A stretch of DNA of 64,000 nucleotides from Xiphophorus maculatus (lineage: Eukaryota; Chordata; Actinopteri; Cyprinodontiformes; Poeciliidae). Of the stretch, positions 48,010 through 62,477 are shown in pieces. The notes beneath the pieces were generated by a model that saw only the letters and a list, made by a program, of their open reading frames with translations, did not search any database and was not told the origin of the DNA. The DNA is taken from NCBI RefSeq assembly GCF_002775205.1, contig NC_036446.1, forward strand, positions 12,896,565 through 12,960,564. The letters are read 5' to 3'. A program made the position numbers and the translations under genes. Within the stretch, counting starts at the first letter, position 1; each line of letters begins with the position of its first letter.

Positions 48010-48237
48010 TGGCCTTACCTGTTTCCTCGCTGTATTTGCCTTTAGTTTTGAGGAAAAATGAAGCCAAAATTTTGATTTTGGCTTCAAAATCAAAATTTTG
48101 GATTCATTTTTGGCAAAATTTTGATTTAAAAATTCCTCAAAAGAATCAAAAATTCTTTTGAGAAATTTTTAAATCAGAACATACAACGCACTTTGTTGTA
48201 TGTTTCCTCAGACAACAACGAGGGAACAGGTAAGCCA
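48010..48237. mobile_element. Foldback element in ACTA1 intron 1
   Basis: Outer arms GGCCTTACCTGTTTCCTCGC (48011) and its reverse complement ending ACAGGTAAGCC (48237) enclose three more hairpins: GAAGCCAAAATTTTG / TTGGCTTC, TGATTTAAAAATTCC / TTTTTAAATCA, and AACATACAAC / GTTGTATGTT. About 228 bp almost wholly self-complementary. Confidence 0.7.
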
Positions 48238-48524
48238 TATTTTGATTTTAAAATTCCTCCAAATTAAAGGTAAAATTGCAAAAATGATGTCCAGTTACAT
48301 AATAAAACATCCACAATTTTTTTTTGTCTAAAATCAAAGTCAAATTTACAATTTAGCTTTTGTTCATTAAATCCAATCAAAGAGTGTTTTAACTTTCCAT
48401 TTAAAGCCTATTTTGAATCCATAACGGCACCAAGCTCTCCATTTTCGTAATCCTTGCAGTAATTTTTAATAATTTAGACGTGGAGTTAACGCAGTCGTCT
48501 GAAGGAAAACTGCGGGTTCCTTAA

Positions 48525-51196
<2,672 letters not shown>

Positions 51197-51450
51197 ATCC
51201 TCCATCTTCTTCTTCTCCACCACCACCGGCAGCCTGGAGAACGAGCGAGGAGGAAGGAAGAGCTCTGCGGCACAGCAACACTCTGCTGTCAATGGACTGG
51301 CTGTCTGCGCCGTTGACATCCAAATGCAATTTATATTGGTTTAAAATCTGCATATTTCATAGCTGTTTGTTGTCTGTGTTGCACGGAGAAAGGCTGTGAA
51401 AACAACCACTGAACCATGCATACACCAAAAAAACTTTAATAAAAAAAAAA
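51197..51450 (+). terminator. acta1: ACTA1 3' untranslated region and polyadenylation signal
   Basis: AATAAA at 51438-51443 followed by a long A run; 242 bp after the stop. A second TTTATTAAAG-type A-rich site at 51510 is weaker. Confidence 0.7.
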
Positions 51451-51499
51451 GAAATAACAACGACATGTTGCCCAACACATGTGAATGTAAGTGTATATA

Positions 51500-52480
51500 C
51501 ATATTGATAATTTATTAAAGTCCATTATTTGGTATTTTTGCGCCTGGCCTTGGTTTTCTCTTAAAGGGGAGGGTGGAAAAACTAAAAATGCAGTAAAAAC
51601 GAGTCAAAGCTCAGGGGTTCCTTAAACAACGACCTAAAATTAAACCGAGAGCTGAACATTTGGAGCATTTTGTGATCCATCTGGACAAAATTTTAAAGAC
51701 TGCCACAAAAAGATAATGTGACTTTTCCTTTTTTTAAAAAAAAAAAGGAAGCCTGAGCTTAAATTCGGTTTTTAACATGCGAAACATATTATCATAAATT
51801 GTTTGATACTCTAACTCATAAATTGTTAGTTCCCTCTCTCAAAAAAGTACAAATTTTCTTAATTTTTCACCTCTGAAATGCCAGTTTTAGCGATCAAAAG
51901 CTCACTTTCTCTTTTTTCCTATATGATATATTTGTAGATTTGACTTTCTTTCCTGTGGTGGAAGTGAGTTTTATCTGAAGCTGAGAGAATCAAACATCAA
52001 CACTGAATCTGATCAATAACTAATGAATCAATTCCTCCACATGACCCTTGAACACAAAAATAACTACATTAGCGACATGCAGCATAAAAAGTTAAAAAGT
52101 CTTCCAATAAAATCCATCACTGACTTCAATTCTCACCAGAACCAATATCAATGAATTTGCTGAGTGTTTATTTATTTTATGACATTGTATGTGTTGTTTT
52201 TGGAGGGGTTTACATTGATTATTGCCTGAATTTTGCGATGTCAAAAATTAGCAACAACACAAATGATCATTGTTTAAATAAACTGCTGCACCTACGACCC
52301 TGGAACACAAACAAAATCTCCTTTTAAAGACTGCAATTGAATTTTTTTGTAGCCTTTAAACATAAATGTTCATTTTTGTTGATGACTTATGAGTATTCTC
52401 AATTTTAACCTCATACAAATAAGAAATTACATTTTTTTTTCCTAAAAAATAACAGTATCTGTCCCCATAAGTGTCCAAAT
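51500..52480. other. Gene-free stretch after ACTA1
   Basis: AT-rich, no exon or classified repeat recognised. Confidence 0.4.
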
Positions 52481-52482
52481 AG

Positions 52483-52809
52483 CGCTGGAAAATATTAAGA
52501 GACCATTTAAAATAATCTATTTCTCAATTTTTACTCTTTATAGCTCTATGTTTGAGTAAAATGAACTATATTCAAAGCAAAAATTTAGTTTTTATTTGCA
52601 GTAAATGAGAAATGGTGAAATTTAAAACGACGCAGTGCTTTCAGACCTCAAATAATATAAAGAAAACAAGTTCATATTTATTTAGAAACAACAACAATAC
52701 TAATGTTTTAACTCAGAAAGAGTTCAGAAATCAATATTTGGTGGAAAAACCAGGAGGTTTTCAATGGGGCTCAGTGCAGCGGACTCTTCATTTATTCCAG
52801 AGCTGCACA
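52483..52809 (+). mobile_element. Tc1-type MITE, GCGCTGGAAAATATTAAGAG terminus, copy 2
   Basis: Left GCGCTGGAAAATATTAAGAG and right ATTTATTCCAGAGCTGCAC are inverted termini. The inside contains AACCAGGAGGTTTTCAATGG and ACTCAGAAAGAGTTCAGAAA, reverse-complement matches to 43575-43896. Confidence 0.7.
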
Positions 52810-53258
52810 TGTTTAAATTTCTTCATGAATGTCGAAAACATTCATAAAAAGAAAGAATAATTAACACCAAAATACACAACCTGACCAAATGTAGCATTTG
52901 CGATACGAGCATGTCAGATAGAGAGACGGATATGTGGGATGAAGGTGCGTGACGTCATCATCGGTTCTGCTTGGCGGACTGCTCGGTCACAAAAGTGGGA
53001 ACATCTTCAACACGCACATTCAGAATAGCACTTGGCAGGAATGCGCAAAGGCAACAGGCGCAACAGGAGCGGCTCTGCTGTTATAGCTGACCCGGATCAG
53101 TAGCGCTGGGACACCGGACACCCGCTCCGGAATCCCGTTGAGCTGCCACACGCACCGCCCTGGACCCCGGACCATTTTTAGTCGAAAGCATACTGGGTTC
53201 AGAGGGACCCTCTCCGCAAGCTCTGCCTTATATGAATATGAGCTCACCAGGTAATCCG

Positions 53259-53702
53259 AGAGGGGCGGAGTACCCAGAAAATTACTCAAGTAAAACAGTA
53301 TCAATAACTTAATGTTTGAAAATTACCCGGAGCAAAATATAAAGTTATGCGGGAATTTGGGTATTTTAAAGATCAAATTTATTCATATAAATAACATAAT
53401 TACAAAATATCAAAATTCATATTTTTTCAAATATATTTTTTTCAATACAAAACTTCTAAAAAATGTTAAAAACTGCAGGCGTGTGTCCGTATCTGGTGAA
53501 TTTTTGGTTAAAACGTGTTTGTTTTTCATTCAGTGGGTAGAAAATAGACATTTTACTCAAGTAAGAGTAAAAATACGTCATAATAAAACTACTCAGGTAA
53601 AAGCACAGCGTAGTAAAAATACTCCTAAAAGTACATTTTATCCAAAATGTTACTCAGGTAAATGTAACCGAGTAAATGTAACTAGTTACCACCAGGCTCT
53701 GG
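53259..53702. mobile_element. MITE rich in AGTAACTCAAGTAA, copy 2
   Basis: AGAGGGGCGGAGTACCCAGA at the left, AACTAGTTACCACCAGGCTC at the right. Same family as 35879 and 62478. Confidence 0.7.
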
Positions 53703-53939
53703 AGTCTAAGATAAAACAACACGAGGTTCATCATCTCTACGTCGCGCTGACAGATGCAGCTCATATAAAACGACTTTCTTAAACTCACATGAGACAAAAA
53801 AAAAAAAAAAAAAAAAAGAGGGAAAAAAAGGCAACATTATTATTCAAAGCATCAGCCACCTAACACTTAAATATTTCAAGCTCAAACGGACTAAACTGTG
53901 CAGGGATAAAGCACCTGTTGCGGGGTGTGTTTGGCTTTT

Positions 53940-54032
53940 TAAAAGCGTCCTCGCCGGTGGGCGGAGCTAAGTCCTGTGTCGTTACAGCAGAACCATCCGC
54001 TCTGGGCCGCTACCGTGACATCCGAGCTCGCA
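53940..54032 (+). promoter_or_regulatory. ccsap: Probable CCSAP promoter and untranslated first exon
   Basis: GC-rich patch with GGTGGGCGGAGC (GC-box-like) followed by a near-perfect donor, CTCGCA|GTAAGTATG at 54033. A matching acceptor, TTTGCTCTATTTTTAG, ends at 56287, 16 bp before the CCSAP ATG. Inference from splice sites and spacing. Confidence 0.5.
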
Positions 54033-54199
54033 GTAAGTATGTGTACTGTATACAAAATTAGATCTGTGCAGGCAAGAGTCGCTCCCGTCGAGCGGGTCAA
54101 CTGTTGTGGACTGGACGGAGTGTTTGACGGATTTACTGAGCTGGTACCGGAGCTGCCGCCGACAGGCGATTACAGCGCTCCCGTGGTGCCACGACTAAT

Positions 54200-56280
54200 C
54201 TGACGTGCAGGCTGCACGTAACAGCGATATATTTGTTATTAAAAGGTTGCGCAGAACAACATGCAGGCTATTTTAATGACGGCAAACTGTGCATACTTTA
54301 AAAGGAGAACATAGACGCGCTGCACTGAGTCCATGTGTGTCGTGTGGAAAACATGTTTATGGTTCCTGGTGGATGTGTTAAAAATAGTCGCTCTACATGA
54401 TTTCTTTTAAACTCCGGTCGTTTCGTACCCGAGCTGGTCGTCTGGCGTCAACTGAGTCGACACTTGCATGTAAAGTCAAGCCAGATCTCTCTTAAAGACC
54501 ATCATCGCGCATATATGGTGCATTACGGTAATAGATCAGCAGGGGGAGCCTTTGTTGGAGATAAAAATAGAAACGAAGCACAACTATAAAAAATGCATGA
54601 CATCTACACATACTTCCACATCCACATTCTGTGTCCAGAATGAATATTTTATCATTTTATTGCACATTTTTGGAGATAAACTCGGTCAAAGTACCTCATA
54701 ATGCCACCTATGCGTCATCTTCGCGAATTTATTTCTTCCAAATCTTCAGAGGTGACAGCAAAAGTTCTTGGGAATCTATTAAATGAACATCTGTATCCAG
54801 AATAGATATTTAATAATCTTACTATACTCTTTAGAGATGGTCTCGGGTGCTTGGTTTGTTATCAATTATCCAAATAACCTCTGCATGTCGATGCGTACAG
54901 ATAAGAAAATATATTTTGTGGTATTATCAGAGATATCAGAGAAATCCTATACCTTCACAAAAAGCATTTGTTTTATTCTACAAAGTGTTTCAAATGAATA
55001 ACTTACCCAGAGGTCTGTTTTACAAGATGGAATGAATGAAATATACTATAAAACCAGATTAACAGACATCAAACAAATAAATCTTCTTCACTTCTAAATA
55101 ATTATGCACAAACTTCTTAAACTTGAACTTTTAAGCAAATCTAACATGGGCACACAAGATAGTCACACTCTTTTCTCTGTGTACAATCATCTGCAGGCAG
55201 TGCAAATACAAGCTACTGTCACATTATGTAAATATTCCCCACAAAAGTAACATCAATCAATGTTATCAATGGTAATAATCTATATTTTTCTCAAAAATTT
55301 GATTTCATATTTGAAAGAAGCTCAGATTTATTTGTTAAATGCCTGTTAATCTGTTTTTAAATATTTATTCATTTATTCTATCTTGTGAAAAGATTTCTTC
55401 AAAGGCTATTTTATATTTTAAAGAATGATTAAATATTTATTGTGTGTATTTGTGAAAGTGTGCCATCATGCGTATAAATGTTTTATGCTTGTGTTTCTCC
55501 TTTTCTCTTTTTCTTTTACTAATGATGTAGCTTTTGTTTTGTGCCCAACGTCTTTGGGTTACGATGTCGAGTTCTCTTTTATGACTCAGAGGGAGTTTTG
55601 TATTGACCAGGTATTCATTCTTTGCTGCCCTGAAAAAGTTTTGCATTATAGACCGTATTCTGACTATCCTTGGTGTAAAAGATTATCTGGCTGCCGTAAA
55701 TAATGTAGAAATAATAAATAAAGATTTTCAGAAACTACGTAATTTTACTATAATTGATTACAAATATTCACCAGCCGTGACTGACAAATTGTTGCTCAAG
55801 TGTTTGTTTACAGTTACTAAATTGAAATGGGTTTGGGCGAATTACGGTAGCAAACCTCTTCGAATCTGTTGTCAAGGTAATCTTGGCAGCCAATCAGAGG
55901 AAGAGATGAGAGTTACGTCACCGCGTTCAGGAACTTTCTGGTAATCACGTAGTTATGGCGGACAGACTCCTCGCTGTTCTTGTAGCCGATATTTTGAAAG
56001 ATTTAGAAAGCAGATGTCATTCTTCACAGTTTCATTCGGACCGAACCCTGGTTCTGTTTTTGTTGCTCGAAAGGCGAGCTGTAAACCCATTAGTTAGAAA
56101 GTAGGCGGGTCCTTGAACGGCTTCCTGTGCTGCTATTGGTTTAAACTGTTGTTGGTATGGTTTAAATGTCTGGCGGTGATAAACAAAGAGCTTGGTATGA
56201 GGAGTTTTAGCTGTTACAACACTGTTGTCACTGTTGCTATAGACTTATTGTGATAAAGTCTTTGGTTTATTTTTGCTCTA
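54200..56280. other. Likely CCSAP intron 1, no gene recognised
   Basis: AT-rich. A small frame at 55954-56101 starting MADRLLAVLVADILKDLE has a good ATG context but no recognised family. Nothing else supported. Confidence 0.4.
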
Positions 56281-56303
56281 TTTTTAGTTTAAATCGGGAC
56301 AAG

Positions 56304-56655
56304 ATGGTGACTAAAAGGATCCGCTCAGAGTACATGAAGAAGTTCAAAGACCCAAAATGGGAGACTTACACCAAGTGTTATGAAGAGATGCTGGCCTACA
56401 GGCTGACCCGGAGGCTGCTGGAGCACACACACAACCCCTGGTTCTGGAGCGGCTCGGACAGCGACTCGGACTCGGGAGGAAGGAGCCCTCCTCACCCCAG
56501 TAAGAACCAGGTTGAAGCCGGCGGAGCTGAGACAGAGGAGCCTGAGGGGGTCAAGACGGACAGACAGCGGGAAACCAGAACCACCGGAGCTGGACCTAGA
56601 CCTACTGTCCAGAATGAGGAGCAGATCAGGCCTGACCCACAGTCTTCAGCACACA
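56304..56655 (+). CDS. ccsap: CCSAP coding exon 1 (residues 1-118)
   Basis: [18 protein letters not shown] through PDPQSSAH; donor CACA|GTAAGT. Includes the acidic Ser/Asp run. Confidence 0.93.
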
Positions 56656-59600
56656 GTAAGTGTTAAATTAAAAGAGTAATGTATCATCATGCTGTGATGT
56701 TATGGTTATGATATGATTCACTGTTTAGGTTCGCAGTGTGACGATACCAGGGAGTCAAACAGAGCAGTTCAGGGAGAGGAAGAGGAGTTCTCTGCTCCAC
56801 TCCGAGACAAAGGTAAACTATCATCAAATATCATTTTAAAATGCTGAGGACCTAAAGTATCACACAATTTAAGCTTTATGACTTTATCATGTTTATGTAT
56901 AGTGTAGTATATTTTTGATAGGGGTGCACCGATATATGAATGCCGTTTTCCTTAATTTTGGGAGATCAGTGATCGGCCATTACTTGCATATTAAGCTGAT
57001 CTACCTCAGCAAAGGTCTGAAAATCAACCTCTTCTTGTCTCCTGTGACAGAGGTTTGACTGACAGAGCGGCCCACCAGGTCACGTTTTTCATGTTTGGAG
57101 TTAACAACAGTCACTCCACTGTTATAAACTCTGTGACTGTCCTGCTATATTTAGCAGCATTTCAGACAAAAAGAGATTGGTATCGGCCAAAACTGGAACC
57201 GGCAAGTCAGGCTTTTTAAAGACCTGAAATCAGAAATCGGCCAGAAAACTGCAATTAGTGCGCCTCTAATTTTTAAAAAATCTTTTAGGAGCAGAAATAT
57301 CTCTCTGAATTAATCAGATAATTTAAAATTTCTGCTGATAACAGTACTTTATGTTATTGTCAACAAGCTTCTTTTCAGGGAAAATGTTTCAGGTTTCTAC
57401 CTTTTTCTTTTAGCCATAATGTTTACAGTCGTTCTGGTTGTAACAAAAATCTGTGTTGACTTTCATTGAAGACCAGAAAACAAATAATTAGCTTAAAATT
57501 GTTTCAGAATAGCCCTTAGGTTTGCTATAGTCACACTGAAAAAATAAGAGAAATAAATAAATTTTCCTGCATGTAGATGTTGGCTTGAACAAGTGACTTA
57601 TAATTTGAATTTTCTGCATAACACTCCATGGGAAGGATTGAGATATTTGACTGCCTGTAGTCAGAACCGCTCGCCACTGGAAACATTTTCTGCTTTTTGA
57701 AGAAGCAGAAAACCCAAAACCAAGATGGGAAACGGATCAGACTGAGAATCTCATCAGCTCCTCAACACCTACACAATGTTAGGAGGAGGAAAGATGATGT
57801 AACTGTAAATGTTTGTTTTTTGAGACAGAAAAATCAGCTTCAAAACTGCCTGTTGTTTTTCCTCTGTACTCAGAGATTGTTTGCATAATTTTGTATTCAT
57901 CGTATGCCCCATTTTAACATCCGAATCTTACAGTAAATATAATAAAATTTCTGTTACAAATGAATGATTTTTTTCGTTTTAATTAGTTTTTTAATATTTT
58001 ATTATAAAATAACTTTCTCAATATAAAATATAAAATAACTTTTTTATTTATTCACGAGAGAAATAATCACAAAAAACCAAGGGAATTTAAATAAATATTT
58101 TTTAAAAATCCATATTTAACTCAAATGATGAGTGAAAGTAAATCTATGTTAAACTAAAAGTACAACAAAACTGTATAAAATTTCTTTGAAATTATTAAAT
58201 GGATTAATTGGATTGATTAGTGAAATTACTGTCAACTAATTTAGTCATCAATTAATTGATAACTGGAGTATACAGACCCAAAAAGGCCAGTTGCTATAAA
58301 AAACAACTCATTCAGAGAACTAATTAAGCCAAAATTTTTAATATAATTTACACAAAACTCCTCAATTGGCATAGTTTTCCCTTCACCTGGTTCAAATCCA
58401 CTACTTTTTAAAATAGCTTTTTAGGCAATAGCATGTTTATTTTTTTATTTAAAAAAGGAATTTATTTATTTCCATCTTTGAATGTATTTTTAATATTGCA
58501 TTAAAAAATGGCTTAAGCGATTCAATGACAAATCTGCAGAATAGGCGGAAATGTTCTCAGATTAATCATCAGAGTAATTGTTAATTGCTACCCTAAAATT
58601 AATTGAAAAGAAGATCAAAATTATAAATAAATTGCTCTAATAACTAAACGTCAGGTTAAGATGAAGCTGGACGATATGGCTGAAAAATTGTCACAATATA
58701 AGCGTTTCGTATCAGTCGATATTGACAATTATTGATGAGTTTTTTGTTTTAAATATCTGAAACACGGCCAATCTAGTGGTGTGACCTTTCCTGTTTAATT
58801 CTCAGTTTTCATTTCATGCTGTTGTATTTTTTTTTATTATTATTTTTGAGCAGTTTTAAGTTTACAGTTTACATTATCTAAACATGTAAACTGCTGCTGT
58901 GGCCGTTACTCAACAAGTTGTTGCTAGGTAACCAAAGAATGAGAGAGTTGCTAGGCAACCAAAGAGAGTGAGTGAGTGAGTGAGTTGATTCCACCAACCT
59001 TTAGTTTGAGCAGCTAAAGTCTTTCCTCAGCCTACATCTCCCAGAATGCCATACGAATCTGGATCAGAATTCAATGAAATTATTGGTAATTATATCGAAC
59101 GTGTTGGTATTGATCACGTGTCCATTGCGATATATACTGTTATCGATTTATTGTCCAGCCCCAGGTTAGGATTTGTGAAAGTTTTTCTTTTCATTTTCCA
59201 GAAAAAGAGACGAGAGCAGCACGACCTCACCAAAGAAAACCCTCCAAATCAACGAGACCAGCCTGGCGCTCCCAGCGCGTGAGGCCTGTACGGCAGCTCA
59301 AAGAGGACACAAAGGAGAAACGACATCCTTTCGCACTGTATGGCTCAGGAGAAAAGGATGCAGACATCGCAGATAGGAAGACTCACAACGTCGGTCCTGC
59401 AGCTTCTACTGCTGAGGTGACGTAAGGCCTGGTGTACCTGTCATTCTCTAAACATGAAGTTTAACCGTTTGTCTCACGGACAGATTCATGAATCGGCTCT
59501 GCGTGCTAAGACCAGGCGGCAGGTTGAGCGGCAGATCCAGTCCCGGCGACCTGAGCGGCGTCGGGCCAAATCAGCGGACCCAAATAAAGCCGGGATGGCG

Positions 59601-59666
59601 GTTCAGCCCGAGTTCAACCCCTGGCTCACCGAATACATGCGCTGCTTCTCCGCTCGCTCCCGATAG
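56304..59666 (+). CDS. ccsap: CCSAP centriole, cilia and spindle-associated protein (gene span)
   Basis: Microtubule-associated protein that binds polyglutamylated tubulin and sits at centrioles, spindle, cilia and axons. Four coding exons 56304-56655, 56729-56812, 59202-59416 and 59484-59666 give 834 nt, 277 aa (human 270). Conserved N-terminus [20 protein letters not shown] then [20 protein letters not shown]; a Ser/Asp stretch [11 protein letters not shown] about residues 50-60; a variable polar middle; conserved [11 protein letters not shown] at 187-197; [15 protein letters not shown] at about 218-232; and C-terminal [16 protein letters not shown]. The start was set at MVTKRI: the open frame extends 18 codons further upstream, but across the acceptor at 56287. 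It follows ACTA1 on the same strand, as in human synteny. Confidence 0.93.
56729..56812 (+). CDS. ccsap: CCSAP coding exon 2 (residues 118-146)
   Basis: 84 bp, [20 protein letters not shown] then FSAPLRDK. Acceptor CACTGTTTAG, donor AAAG|GTAAAC. Poorly conserved, placed by frame and splice sites. Confidence 0.75.
56921..57267. mobile_element. MITE with GGGGTGCACC / GTGCGCCTCT ends, copy 2
   Basis: GGGGTGCACCGATATATGAA at the left and TTAGTGCGCCTCT at the right; about 347 bp, uninterrupted. In CCSAP intron between exons 2 and 3. Confidence 0.7.
57280..58190. other. Gene-free part of a CCSAP intron
   Basis: AT-rich, no exon or classified repeat. Confidence 0.4.
58200..58596. mobile_element. 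MITE, 'GGCTGAAA...ATTAATCG' family, copy 5 (degraded)
   Basis: AAAAAGGCCAGTTGCTATAA, ACAACTCATTCAGAG, CTCCTCAATTGGC and TTCACCTGGTTCAAATCC in family order; the left terminus is eroded. Confidence 0.55.
58668..59165. mobile_element. MITE with CTGGACGATATGGCTG / TGTCCAGCCCCAG ends
   Basis: Inverted ends are clear. Contains TTGTTGCTAGGTAACCAAAG and CATCTCCCAGAATGCC. Ends 36 bp before CCSAP exon 3; related to 21270-21715. Confidence 0.7.
59202..59416 (+). CDS. ccsap: CCSAP coding exon 3 (residues 146-217)
   Basis: [19 protein letters not shown] through [18 protein letters not shown] and ASTAE. Very basic. The donor must be GAG|GTGACG for the frame to reach IHESALRAK in exon 4; a better-looking GTAAGG five bases on would break the frame. 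Confidence 0.88.
59484..59666 (+). CDS. ccsap: CCSAP coding exon 4 (residues 218-277)
   Basis: [20 protein letters not shown] through [17 protein letters not shown] and TAG at 59664-59666. Acceptor CACGGACAG after a 67-bp intron. Confidence 0.92.
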   Translation: MHESALRAKTRRQVERQIQSRRPERRRAKSADPNKAGMAVQPEFNPWLTEYMRCFSARSR

Positions 59667-59918
59667 GACAGCGGCAGTACATCAGCACCAACAAAACCAT
59701 TCCTGCCTCTAGAAACAGCGGAAGTTCAGACACACGGCACATTTTACGTGCCTGCGTCTCACTGCGACTTGTCTTCATGGAAAACATCTCAAACTCAGGG
59801 ATTTTGTACAAAATGGAGGGCAATCATGGAAGAAAGGTTTTGGTAATTTTATGACAAACTGAAGTTTTGTCACATAAAGACATTTGGTAACACTTGAATT
59901 TGAAGGGCTGTGCATAAC

Positions 59919-60540
59919 GGTGCGTTCACACCCAACGAGTTGCGCGCGTCAAAAACGCTTCAAGTTCGACACGTGCACTTGAAGTCAGACGCTTGACATT
60001 TTGCTCTAGATGTCAGTTGCGTCAAAACCGCTCTAGTCGTACGTTGAGAGGAGCCTCCTTGGTCCCTCAAACTCTTCCACCGTCTCCTGCATGTTTCATC
60101 TAAATAAATACGTTTATTTAACGTGTTTCAACGTTTTTGCTGGAAGGATTTGGATAGTTCAAATGCGGGGAAATATTTTCCAATAGTTATAACTTACTCA
60201 ACATTCCAACTTCGTCGCTGATCCTCTCCCAAGTCAGGTCCTTTCTGTTCCGGTCTCTGTAGTCATAGCTCGATCGGTCGTAGATTACAGCACCTCACCA
60301 GAGAGGTCCTGTAATCAGCTAGAATTAGTTTATTCTCCATAGTTTTATTTTTCTGAGATCACGAAAATGCAAAACTGCGAGCGGCGAAAGTTCAGATTTT
60401 CCAGCTCCAGCGTTGGATGCATCAAACGCTCAAGACGCTCGAAACGCTTCAAATCGCGCAGCACTTGACGCGCTTCGATGCGCCTCCACGTAGAAAACCA
60501 GACGCGCCTGGCGCTCTAAACGCGTTTGGTGTGAACCTGA
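59919..60540. mobile_element. MITE with GGTGCGTTCACACC termini
   Basis: Left GGTGCGTTCACACCCAACG, right CGCGTTTGGTGTGAACCTGA. The subterminal regions are rich in CAAGACGCTCGAAACGC-type inverted motifs, typical of fish hAT-related MITEs. About 620 bp, 250 bp after CCSAP. Confidence 0.7.
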
Positions 60541-60547
60541 GGGAGAC

Positions 60548-60658
60548 TTAAGCTGATCTACCTCAGCAAAGGTCTGAAAATCAACCTCTTCTTGTCTCCT
60601 GTGACAGAGGTTTGACTGACAGAGCGGCCCACCAGGTCACGTTTTTCATGTTTGGAGT
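60548..60658. repeat. 111-bp exact copy of part of the MITE at 56991-57101
   Basis: No difference seen over 111 bp between the two segments (TTAAGCTGATCTACC ... TTCATGTTTGGAGT), same orientation, with neither MITE end present here. Confidence 0.9.
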
Positions 60659-61064
60659 GTTTATGACTGTTGTAATGAAGTTTCATTTGGTAAATAATGA
60701 CTTTTAATGAATGTCTTAATTGAACTTTGCATTAAAAATGTAAATATTTAACAAACGAAACTTTTTGACAACATTCAGTCTTATGCACATGCCTTCAAAT
60801 GAAGCGTTGCCAGACATTTAAATTAGTTCACATTGAATCTTAGAGCCATACTTTGACGCAAATCCTTTAAGACATCCAGTAAAAGGACGACTTTGTTATG
60901 GAGATAATAATCTACAGTGGAGCGACTGGTCAGTAAAACAATCAGATGAAGATTCTTGTTCTTGAAGAAACTTTTGAACTTATGTGAACAATAGTTCAAG
61001 GATTCAATGTTGGCCAGAAGTTTACATACTCATCGATTTGTTAGGGTGGAATGATGAGGCAATA

Positions 61065-61564
61065 CACCGTGTTCCAAATTATTATGCAAATTGGATTTAA
61101 GTGTCATAAAGATTTCATTTTTTGTTGTGCTACTACATTTATAGATGATTTTGTGTGTCAGGGCTCTTTGAATCACTATAATTAATTTCAGAGAGCTGGG
61201 TTCATTAGTTTGTCTGGTGAGCGCAATTAGAGGAAATCTACTTAAGAAGGATGTTCCACATTATTAAGCAGGCCACAGGTTTTAAGCCATATGGGAAAGA
61301 GAAAGAATCTCTCTGCTGATGAAAATCATCAGATAGCGTAGTGCCGTATGACAAGGTATGACAGCATTAGATATTTAACAAAAACTGAAGCGTTATCATC
61401 GTACTGTGAAGAGATTTCTGACAGTTAAAGGCAAAATGAGGAAGGTTTCTGTTAGACAAATTCATCGGATTAAGAGAGCAGCTGTTGAAATGCCTTTGCA
61501 AAGCAAAATGCTTTTTTCTCCAAAATCTGAGAAAATATCATTAAAAATAATTTGGAACACGGTG
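61065..61564. mobile_element. Tc1/mariner-type MITE, 500 bp
   Basis: Inverted termini CACCGTGTTCCAAATTATT (61065) and AATAATTTGGAACACGGTG (61564), TA next to the left end. The inside keeps a decayed transposase start (ATGGGAAAGAGAAAGAATCT). Confidence 0.85.
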
Positions 61565-61627
61565 CATATAGCAAGAATAAAGTGAACAGGTTTGACTTAG
61601 TTTAGGGTTTTAATTCTTATTCCCAAG

Positions 61628-61689
61628 AAGGAGGAGGACCAGCAGGAGGCGCTGCAGTCCCCAGCCTGCAGACTCACCCTGACGTCAAG
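61628..61689 (+). CDS. Candidate exon of unknown gene (1)
   Basis: Between an acceptor-like TTCTTATTCCCAAG and a good donor TCAAG|GTGAGC. Read to the next candidate at 63283 it gives either ...PSLQTHPDVK|DFLKASELQ or ...RLTLTSR|IFSKRQNYNL and a stop. Not recognised as any family; could be an alternative 3' exon of CCSAP, part of another gene, or chance. Confidence 0.25.
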
Positions 61690-62477
61690 GTGAGCAGCTC
61701 TTCATCCATCTGCCTCTTCCTCACCCACACAGCCCTGTTTTCCTCTCAGAACCAATCAGATCTGTGTTTTAATCTGATCATAGATGATTCAAATATTGAT
61801 TTCCCTCCATCAATCTATAAACTAATTTTCTAATAACTTTTTCTAAACGATAATTTTTCTTCCGCAAAGAAGTCCCAATTTTTATTTTTGAAAAAACGTA
61901 TTTATTTTCCATCCAACAAAATAAAACTTGTATTAACAAAAAAATGAGCAGCCAAAATGTCAAATAAAAATATGTCTCAACTCAGAGGGAAACAAACAAT
62001 CACACATATTTGATCAACTGCAATAACAGACTGTCTCTTTAAAATGATTAATATTCACTAACTGAATGTATTTTTAATAAATTTGACTCATTTAGATATT
62101 CTCATTATCTACATCAAACTGGAATCCAGCCGCTGTTACTTTTTTATGTGTCCCTCTAGAAAACCTTCAAAATAACATTAAAATATGAATTTATCAATCA
62201 AATTAAAGCAGTTTTTATATGCATTCTGCAAGATTTACATCAGGGTCAAAAGATGTTCAACATTATTTATCTGTTAGGAAGTACTTATCCAATCTGGAGA
62301 CGGATATTTATTCATATTTTAAGTTTAATGGGTTTTATTGATACATTCTGCCACAACAAGCACCTTGAAATCATTCACGAACTGGATAATGTTTGAAAAC
62401 AAGTTTGAGCCTTGATCAACACAATTAAAAAGAAATTAAGTAAGATTAGTTTGTGTGGAAAACCTGAAAACGTAGCC

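Noticed and set aside
53312..53782. 156-codon plus-strand open frame
   Set aside because: Mostly inside the MITE at 53259-53702; low-complexity Lys/Asn-rich translation.
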